60,111 bases of DNA. Origin: CBDUXT01 sp965371245. GTDB lineage: Bacteria > Planctomycetota > Phycisphaerae > UBA1845. Position 1 is the first letter of the stretch. Every line of letters begins with the position of its first letter. Shown piece by piece: positions 54,387-60,111 of this stretch. The stretch is from NCBI GenBank assembly GCA_965371245.1, contig CBDUXT010000024.1, forward strand, positions 1-60,111, given 5' to 3'. Made by a program: the position numbers and the translations under genes. The notes under the pieces were generated by a model, which made no database searches, was not told the origin of the DNA, and was given only the letters and a program-made list of their open reading frames with translations.

Positions 54387-57131
54387 ATGTGTGCAAGACG
54401 CTCTCTTGCGACTTCCGTTCACCGTTTCGGGCGAGTTGGCTTCATTTGTTCGGTTGCGCTGTTGTTGCTTCCCGGGTGTCCGGCGGTCACACCCTGCACG
54501 ACCGACGCGGACTGCGACGACGGCGTTGACTGCACGATCGATGCGTGCGGCGCGACCGGCCTCTGTGTCAACGACGCCATTGGCTGCGTCGGTCCGGCCG
54601 GTGCGGACGGTGCGGACGGTGGGACCGGTGCGGACGGCTTGAGTGTAAAAATCACCGACCGCCACGGAACGGAGATGCTGCTATCGACGGGAGAATTTGA
54701 GGAGGCCGGCAAATTCTTCGCGAATGCCACGATTACGGCAGCGACCGCGGCTCTCGACGGGACCGTCGCCGTGGACTTCACGGTCGAGGATGCCGAAGGA
54801 GAACCGGTTGGCGGCGTCGCGGGAGTCGATTTTAATGTCGTAAAGCTCGTCCCGGCCGGCGGCGGGGAAAGCTTCAACAAGTGGGTTCCCTACATCTATC
54901 GCATCCAGACGGTTGAAGGCTCCGCCGATGGCAACTGGCCCAACCCAGACGGAACCACCGCCTACCAGGGCTACCGCGAGAGTTCCGGTACGTTCACGGA
55001 TCACGGGGACGGATCGTATTCGTACGTGTTCGACACGAACATCGCGAGTGTGACCGTTGACGGAACGCCGATCAGCTTCGATCGCAGTCTGACCCATCGC
55101 GTGTCGGTCATGATGGGCGGGCACGCGGGCGCTACCGCGGACGCAACTTTCGACTTCGTTCCCGACGGCTCCGCCGTGACCGAGACGCGGAACATCGTGG
55201 AGACATCCAGCTGTATGGCCTGCCACGGTACCGAGTTCCATGGCCACGGCGGCGATCGGCTCTCCGTGGCGAATTGCGTGACATGCCACCTGCCGGGAAA
55301 CATCGACCCGCAGGGTGGTGAACCCATCGACATGAAGGTCATGATTCACAAGATTCACGCGGGCCAGGAGGTGTTCAGCATCGCCGGCGACGACGGCGCG
55401 GTGTGGGACGACCCCAGCACGCCGGAGGATGAGTCCGCCGACAACGGCGAATACGCCATCTGGGGCTACAATGACAACAAACACGATTGGTGGAAAGTCG
55501 GCTTCCCGGCCGTCATCCGCAACTGCACCAAGTGTCACCAGGGTTCGGGCGAGCAGGTCGATAACTGGAAAAACGTTCCCTCGCGAGCGACCTGCGGCTC
55601 GTGCCACGACAATGTCGATTTCGCAACCGGTACCCTTCACGGGGGCGGCCCACAGGCCAACGACAGCGCTTGTACGGCCTGCCACCCTGCAGCCGGCGCC
55701 GGCGCGCCCGGCCACTCGGTCACCGAGGCGCACGACTGGACGACCCAGGACATCCGCAACATCCCCGAGTTTGACGTTGATCTAACGGTCTCGATGCCGG
55801 CGAACGGCGTTTATTTCGTGCCCGGTGAAACCCCGGTGGTTACGGTGAAACTCACGGACGTTGAGACCGGCAGTCTGATCGACCATACGACAGTCATCAC
55901 CGACTCGGAAAAGGATGGTTGCCAGGAAGATGCCTGCCCGCCGGGTGACGGCCTGTTTGACCATGCGTACCTCTTCGTTCACGGGCCTCGGGCGAAGCGC
56001 AATCCCGTGCTCACCACGATCGCGCGCGTCGAAGTCGTGAGCGACGGCGCGGGTCCGTGGGATATCAGCGCGGAGGGCGCTGCCCTCGATCTTACGGTGG
56101 ACGGCGGTAAAGACCTTCTCACGAAGGATTCCGCCGGCCGGGCGGCAGAGCGAATTCCTGCTGCCATCAGCGTGGCGGTTGCCGATGGAACTTTCGCCGA
56201 CACCGCGGCGGCTACGGCCGCGGAGATCGTGGATTGGCTCAATGCGGATACGGCGTTATCCGCTCGCGCGATCGCCGACATGGAAGACGGTATAGTGGCC
56301 ATCCGTAGCAGGAACCTCGGTGATTTCTACGCCCTCCAACTTGGGGACAGTGCCGTGACCACCGCAGTCTTCGCGGATGACACCGCGGTCAAGGTGGTCG
56401 GCGGGTACTACCCGAACAACGCCATCTACCAGCACGCGGACCCCGCTGACGACGATCCCAAGGTCGCCTGGACGACCGGAGCGATCATCTACACCCTCGA
56501 TCCGGTCGATGACCTGGAGCCCGGAACGTACGTCGCCTCCGTGGAAATCACGGACATCGGTCGAGTCAACGGCACCGACTACAAGACTCCCTCCGTTGCC
56601 AAGGCACCGTTCCAGGTCGGTGTGGCGGACGAGGAGCCGGCGGTGGCCCGCGATTGCGGCTCGTGCCACCAGGGACCCGATGGCACGGGCTTCGTGCTCG
56701 ACTTCCCACGCCACTACAAGATCTTCGACGACACCGCGGTGGATCAATGCGGTGCATGTCACGACTATCAGAACCGCGACCCGGGTGGTTCGTGGGAGGG
56801 TGCCCGACCGATCTCCAAGCGCGTTCATGCCGTTCACTTCGGCTCGAGCCTTAACTATCCCAACCTGACCGTCGATTACACGGCCGACCCCGTGACGGGG
56901 AGAAGCTGGGACATCACCTTGCCGCAGGATATCCGAAACTGCGAGGTCTGCCACCCGAGTGAAACAAGCAGCGGAACATGGGCGACCATGCCAGCACGGC
57001 TCCCCTGTAGCGGCTGCCATGATTCCGATTCCGCGACGGCCCACATGAACCTGCAGACTTGGGATCCGACACCGTTGAATCCGTTCAGCGGTGACGAAGA
57101 GGAATCCTGTAAGGTTTGCCACGGACCGTAA
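54387..57131 (+). CDS. Decahaem c-type cytochrome lipoprotein, OmcA/MtrC family
   Basis: 914 residues. RBS GGAGA seven bases before the ATG. The lipobox-like end FICSVALLLLPGCPAV suggests an outer-membrane lipoprotein. Residues ~35-70 are a Cys-rich module (CTTDADCDDGVDC), then a collagen-like stretch (GPAGADGADGG). Ten CxxCH sites follow in two groups of five: C276, C297, C380, C403, C429 and C757, C788, C852, C874, C908. This 5+5 layout, with beta domains between and before, matches OmcA/MtrC. HKIHAG and KRVHAVHFG, which supply distal haem ligands, are present. Expected role: passing electrons to external acceptors. No MtrA/MtrB partners are in the window. Confidence 0.92.
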   Translation: MCARRSLATSVHRFGRVGFICSVALLLLPGCPAVTPCTTDADCDDGVDCTIDACGATGLCVNDAIGCVGPAGADGADGGTGADGLSVKITDRHGTEMLLSTGEFEEAGKFFANATITAATAALDGTVAVDFTVEDAEGEPVGGVAGVDFNVVKLVPAGGGESFNKWVPYIYRIQTVEGSADGNWPNPDGTTAYQGYRESSGTFTDHGDGSYSYVFDTNIASVTVDGTPISFDRSLTHRVSVMMGGHAGATADATFDFVPDGSAVTETRNIVETSSCMACHGTEFHGHGGDRLSVANCVTCHLPGNIDPQGGEPIDMKVMIHKIHAGQEVFSIAGDDGAVWDDPSTPEDESADNGEYAIWGYNDNKHDWWKVGFPAVIRNCTKCHQGSGEQVDNWKNVPSRATCGSCHDNVDFATGTLHGGGPQANDSACTACHPAAGAGAPGHSVTEAHDWTTQDIRNIPEFDVDLTVSMPANGVYFVPGETPVVTVKLTDVETGSLIDHTTVITDSEKDGCQEDACPPGDGLFDHAYLFVHGPRAKRNPVLTTIARVEVVSDGAGPWDISAEGAALDLTVDGGKDLLTKDSAGRAAERIPAAISVAVADGTFADTAAATAAEIVDWLNADTALSARAIADMEDGIVAIRSRNLGDFYALQLGDSAVTTAVFADDTAVKVVGGYYPNNAIYQHADPADDDPKVAWTTGAIIYTLDPVDDLEPGTYVASVEITDIGRVNGTDYKTPSVAKAPFQVGVADEEPAVARDCGSCHQGPDGTGFVLDFPRHYKIFDDTAVDQCGACHDYQNRDPGGSWEGARPISKRVHAVHFGSSLNYPNLTVDYTADPVTGRSWDITLPQDIRNCEVCHPSETSSGTWATMPARLPCSGCHDSDSATAHMNLQTWDPTPLNPFSGDEEESCKVCHGP

Positions 57132-57227
57132 GCGCGGTTGAGAGACCAAAGGGGACGCGGTTTCTGCCTGAGCCGCGTCCTGTTTTCCTGCAATCGGGCA
57201 AGGGAATCGGGGTCAGAGGTTGTTGCC

Positions 57228-58220
57228 ATGTTCAGAATCGTGAGCGTTGTTCTACCATTGTTTGTCGTGGTGGCCCTTGTGTCACAGTTCGGCACCTCGG
57301 GCGTTGAGCACGCCGTCGCCGGTGACCCGGATCCATCAACTCCGACAATCGACTCGGCCTCGCCGGGCCGATCCCAACAGCCGAAGCCGTCGAGCGACGT
57401 TCTGGTCACCGTGAACGGCACTCCCCTCAGCGAAGTGGACGTTGACTTCGCTCTGCGCGGCGGCCACGGCAACGAGCGCGCCGTGCCACGTCGCAAGGAC
57501 ATTCTTGAGCGTATTGTCGAACAGGAACTCGCGGGCCAAAGAGCGATTGAGCTAGGCCTTGACGCCGACCCGGATTTTCAAAAAAAGCTGCGCAGAATCG
57601 AGGCGCAACTGAATGCCTTCAAGAGAAGGGAACTGTCGAAGTTGCTCATTCGCCACGAGATTGCCGAACGCGCAGAGGTCAGTGAACAAGAAGCGAAGCG
57701 GTACTTCGTGGAAAACGCCAAGCGGATTAGGACCGAACTCCACGTCTGGCAGATCCTGGAGAGAGACGAAGACCTGGCCAAACAAGCGCTGAGCGATATC
57801 AGGCACGGAGCGTCGTTTGAAGACGTGGTCAAGAGACGGTTCAAGAACTTGCCAAAGACTGTTGGGGAACCCTGGGATCTCGGCTATCTAAAGTGGACCC
57901 AGGTGCCGAAGCCATGGCGGAGTGTCGTTTACGACCTAAGAAAGGGTGAAGTGAGCGGCGTCATTCGAGGCCCGAATCGCCGGTTCTGGATCATCAAACT
58001 CGTCGATCAACGCGAAAACCCGGACACCACATTCGAGAGCATGAAACCAGTCATCATCGGGCACCTGAAAAGCGCAAGGATCGAGAAGCTGCGCGAGACG
58101 ACGCGCCGCGACCTTCGGGCAAACGCGAAAATCGTGTACGCGGAACGCGCTTTTCGTAAGAATGGAACTATCAGCGTCCCCACGACCGCGTTGCGGGCGA
58201 AGACGCCATCCAAACGATAG
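57228..58220 (+). CDS. Parvulin-type peptidyl-prolyl isomerase (SurA/PrsA-like)
   Basis: 330 residues from the ATG at 57228, eight bases after AGAGG; the frame is open to 57138. Signal peptide (VVLPLFVVVALVSQFG). A helical N-terminal chaperone part (VLVTVNGTPLSEVDVDFAL, ILERIVEQELAGQRAIELGL) resembles SurA/PrsA. The parvulin domain is about residues 165-270: RTELHVWQILERDEDLAKQA, IRHGASFEDVVKRRFKNLP, DLGYLKWTQVPKPWRSVVYD and GEVSGVIRGPNRRFWIIKLVD. It sits about 100 bp after the decahaem gene on the same strand and could help fold exported cytochromes. Confidence 0.88.
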   Translation: MFRIVSVVLPLFVVVALVSQFGTSGVEHAVAGDPDPSTPTIDSASPGRSQQPKPSSDVLVTVNGTPLSEVDVDFALRGGHGNERAVPRRKDILERIVEQELAGQRAIELGLDADPDFQKKLRRIEAQLNAFKRRELSKLLIRHEIAERAEVSEQEAKRYFVENAKRIRTELHVWQILERDEDLAKQALSDIRHGASFEDVVKRRFKNLPKTVGEPWDLGYLKWTQVPKPWRSVVYDLRKGEVSGVIRGPNRRFWIIKLVDQRENPDTTFESMKPVIIGHLKSARIEKLRETTRRDLRANAKIVYAERAFRKNGTISVPTTALRAKTPSKR

Positions 58221-58255
58221 TCTGAAACTGAACAGTGCGCGGTCTGACACGTCGG

Positions 58256-58353
58256 GTGTGGCATGCCGAAGCAAAGCGCGGGCATGGTGGGTTGCGCAAC
58301 AGAATCCGAGCGGGATCAATCATGCCCGCGCCTACGGCTTGGGCATGGCACCC
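58256..58353. repeat. Palindromic GCATG-family element (tandem pair)
   Basis: GTGTGGCATGCCGAAGC...GCGCGGGCATG and CATGCCCGCGCC...GGCTTGGGCATGGCAC form two hairpins whose outer ends are inverted. It overlaps the 3' end of the 58332 gene on the other strand, providing its last residues. Confidence 0.65.
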
Positions 58354-59216
58354 GTGGTTCCCATAGCACGCGCCGGCCTTTGGAACACGATCTTTCCGGT
58401 GGCTAGCAAGAGAAGGGTTAGGAAAACCAGGCCCCAAAGCGAGACCGTCGGAATCGTTTGCGATGCGCAATCCGGGTCGTCGAGGTCGATGAATCCGTCG
58501 CAGTCGTTGTCCAGGTCGTCGATGCACGTTGAACCTGGCACCTCGCTCGAAGCCGGCGTACCGCAATCCACGGTGCACGAGCAAGAGTCCTCGTCCGGAT
58601 CACATGTACCATCACCGCAAGACGGACCGCAGGTGCAATCGCTTTGGCATGCCCCGGGGCAGGCGGCATCGGCCATCCCGTCGCATGCTTCGCCTTCTTC
58701 GAGAATGCCGTTGCCGCATATCGGTTGGCAGTCGAACACGTACGTCGATCCGCACCCGTGGAAGCCCGTCGCGCACTGATCTGCGGATGCCCCCACCACG
58801 GCCGTGTCGCCACTCAACGCGACAGATCTGCCGAATTCGTCGCCCTGCCCCGCGTCGGAGGCGGTCAGCTTCTGTTGTTCGAACCAAGAGGTTCCGTCAA
58901 ACCGGAACACGTACGCCGACCCGCAGTGGCCCGCCGCGCACCGACCTCCGAACGCCCCCACCACGGCTGTGTCGCCGCTCAGGGAGACGGAAAACCCGGA
59001 CCCGCTCCCCAAAGTGTTCATGCCGAACAAGTGCCGGTAGAGCATGCCCAGATGTTGGGCCGGCTGGCGTTGGTCGAACCTCGCCGAGCCAATCTCTTGG
59101 CCGGAGCCCGACAAACCCGGCATCATCTTAACGTCGCCCAGCCACCGCCGAGCAGGTCGCGCTTGGAAATGCCACACCCTTGTCACCGTTGGGCTGGTAC
59201 GAGGTGCGCGTGGCAT
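58332..59216 (-). CDS. FG-GAP/Cys-rich protein with IPTL-CTERM tail, probably 5'-truncated
   Basis: 294 residues from the ATG at 59216, which lies in a dispersed repeat; the first ~65 residues look non-native and no signal peptide is seen. After that come two FG-GAP-like units (FSVSLSGDTAVVGAF and QQKLTASDAGQGDEFGRSV), Cys-rich repeats (CGNGILEEGEACDGMADAAC, CGDGTCDPDEDSCSC), a short calcium loop DDLDNDCDGFIDLDDPDC and a C-terminal sorting signal: IPTVSLWGLVFLTLLLLATG followed by basic residues (IPTL-CTERM). The gene shares modules with the giant protein at 15399. It appears to have lost its 5' part, and its tail overlaps a GCATG repeat, so activity is uncertain. Confidence 0.5.
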   Translation of the reverse strand: MPRAPRTSPTVTRVWHFQARPARRWLGDVKMMPGLSGSGQEIGSARFDQRQPAQHLGMLYRHLFGMNTLGSGSGFSVSLSGDTAVVGAFGGRCAAGHCGSAYVFRFDGTSWFEQQKLTASDAGQGDEFGRSVALSGDTAVVGASADQCATGFHGCGSTYVFDCQPICGNGILEEGEACDGMADAACPGACQSDCTCGPSCGDGTCDPDEDSCSCTVDCGTPASSEVPGSTCIDDLDNDCDGFIDLDDPDCASQTIPTVSLWGLVFLTLLLLATGKIVFQRPARAMGTTGAMPKP

Positions 59217-59222
59217 GCCTAA

Positions 59223-59308
59223 GCGCCTATCCCGGAATTGTGTGGCACTGGCATCTTGCCAGTGTTGTCACGACCCTAAACCCCGTGCCAATTGGGATAG
59301 GCTCTAAG
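59223..59308. repeat. GAGCCTATCCC-family element adjoining a nested element
   Basis: GCGCCTATCCCGGAATT near the left end; the right end AATTGGGATAGGCTC is its inverted partner. The interior has the hairpin CACTGGCATCTTGCCAGTG. Overlaps the 59302-59431 element by a few bases. Confidence 0.65.
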
Positions 59309-59431
59309 AGCGTGTTTAAGAAGGCTATTTCCGAGCCGCGCCCGTAAGGAAGCGGTCCGGTTTCGCACTCGAAACCGCTCCCTCACGGTCGCGGCTCGGT
59401 TCGTCATGACCCTTCTTATACACCCTCTAAG
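59302..59431. repeat. MITE-like element with 18-bp terminal inverted repeats enclosing a GAGCCGC hairpin
   Basis: AGAGCGTGTTTAAGAAGG (59307-59324) and the complement of AGAGGGTGTATAAGAAGG (59411-59428) match in 16 of 18 bases; both ends are flanked by CTCTAAG. Inside lies the full GAGCCGC-family hairpin 59331-59399 (arms CCGAGCCGCG / CGCGGCTCGG). Confidence 0.75.
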
Positions 59432-59543
59432 CGAAGCGCAGCCATGACGGCACGGGCGATGGCCTCGGGGCGGGCGTCAAACATGCCGTCGCCTACGACT
59501 TGGTCATGGCACCCGCCTGCGCAACAGAATAAGTGACTATGCT

Positions 59544-60111
59544 CTAGGAACAAGCAAGGGCCACCATGATTTCCTTTACGGCGGCGCTGATAGCGTCAGC
59601 ATCGGCTTCCGAGATTTGTTTGCCGCGCTGGGCATCTACGGCGTTGATAAAGGCCTGCAACGAGTTGCAGGCGGCTACATCGTTGTTGGCGTTGAGATCC
59701 TGGATAGCCTGCAGGGCGGCATCGAGTTTGGCATCAAGGTTGTTCTCAATCCCCTGCTGGAGATTGAGGTCGATGACCTGCCGAATGACGTTTTGCAGCA
59801 GCACGGTTGGATCCAACGGGCTGGTGTTCTCGTACCACGCGATCTTGTGGTCAAGCTGAGAGGCCGAGAGGACGTCGATGTCCCCGTCGCCGTCCAGGTC
59901 CGCCGCGAAAACGGAAAAGGCGCTATCGGCGGTGGTCGAGATTACCCGCTCAGTGAAGGTTGGGGGCGAACCGCCGTCGTTTTCGTACCACGCGATACTG
60001 TTGTCACCCACTGACGCGGAGAGGACATCGGTATCCCCGTCGCCGTCAACGTCCGTCGCGAAAACGGACCGGGCCAAGTCTGCGGTGGTCGAGATCACCC
60101 GCTCAGTGAAG
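59544..60111 (-). CDS. VCBS-repeat protein with C-terminal FIMAH-like domain (5' end outside window)
   Basis: The frame runs off the right edge. It encodes VCBS repeats of the type in the 15399 gene (STTADLARSVFATDVDGDGD, ending SIAWYEN and KIAWYENT), then, from about residue 115 of the visible part, a helical domain VIDLNLQQGIENNLDAKLDA, AACNSLQAFINAVDAQRGKQ, ISEADADAISAAVKEIMVAL. This pattern matches the FIMAH-type domain found at the end of secreted repeat proteins. Ends with a TAG stop at 59544. Same strand as the fragment at 58332, separated by ~330 bp of repeats. Confidence 0.65.
   Translation of the reverse strand, partial: FTERVISTTADLARSVFATDVDGDGDTDVLSASVGDNSIAWYENDGGSPPTFTERVISTTADSAFSVFAADLDGDGDIDVLSASQLDHKIAWYENTSPLDPTVLLQNVIRQVIDLNLQQGIENNLDAKLDAALQAIQDLNANNDVAACNSLQAFINAVDAQRGKQISEADADAISAAVKEIMVALACS

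Overview
The window looks like a Planctomycetota chromosome, possibly from a Phycisphaerae-like lineage (the class is a guess). The reasons are its high GC; several large secreted proteins with dockerin, cohesin, VCBS/FG-GAP, PKD and Cys-rich modules; a CxxCGYNLRG zinc ribbon; a PSCyt-type haem lipoprotein; an IPTL-CTERM sorting tail; and CRTAC1/UnbV proteins. LptE- and BamD-like lipoproteins indicate an outer membrane. No phage, plasmid, IS transposase, CRISPR array, rRNA or complete tRNA was recognised.

Layout. 1-8051 (+): a dockerin-tailed protein, a cohesin-like protein, glnS, a PKD protein, a tetrahaem cytochrome and a PSCyt-like lipoprotein. 8483-13448 (-): M19 dipeptidase, zinc-ribbon membrane protein, P1/DmpA peptidase, folK and folB. 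13861-15207 (+): a diguanylate cyclase. 15399-18812 (-): a giant repeat protein. 19282-23425 (+): GT2 glycosyltransferase, a membrane sensor fused to a cold-shock domain, and an ethylbenzene-dehydrogenase-like haem lipoprotein. 23782-27455 (-): bamD-like, lptE, ftsH. 27673-37141 (+): MDR dehydrogenase, a one-gene restriction-modification enzyme, an ABC-F ATPase, a THUMP RNA methyltransferase, a spermidine-synthase-like protein and an ACT protein. 37163-40547 (-): NTF2-like lipoprotein, GT87 and icd. 40920-47535 (-): two CRTAC1 proteins, a TPR protein and a VOC protein. 47876-49885: a CAP lipoprotein (+) and cystathionine beta-synthase (-). 51071-58220 (+): UbiB-like kinase, histidine phosphatase, decahaem MtrC/OmcA-like cytochrome and parvulin isomerase. 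58332-60111 (-): two further pieces of the VCBS/FG-GAP family.

Themes. (1) Cell envelope and surface: many secreted modular proteins reuse the same Cys-rich and calcium-binding repeats. (2) Extracytoplasmic electron transfer: four c-type haem proteins, including a full ten-CxxCH decahaem protein, are spread over the window. (3) The intergenic DNA is full of short dispersed elements with terminal inverted repeats or perfect hairpins, in at least six families. One family has two 182-183 bp copies with clear terminal inverted repeats 28 kb apart. (4) The most unusual protein is a 447-residue double-spanning membrane protein with a large helical external domain and a cytoplasmic cold-shock RNA-binding domain (20141-21484).

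All functional calls come from reading motifs by eye; no database search was run.
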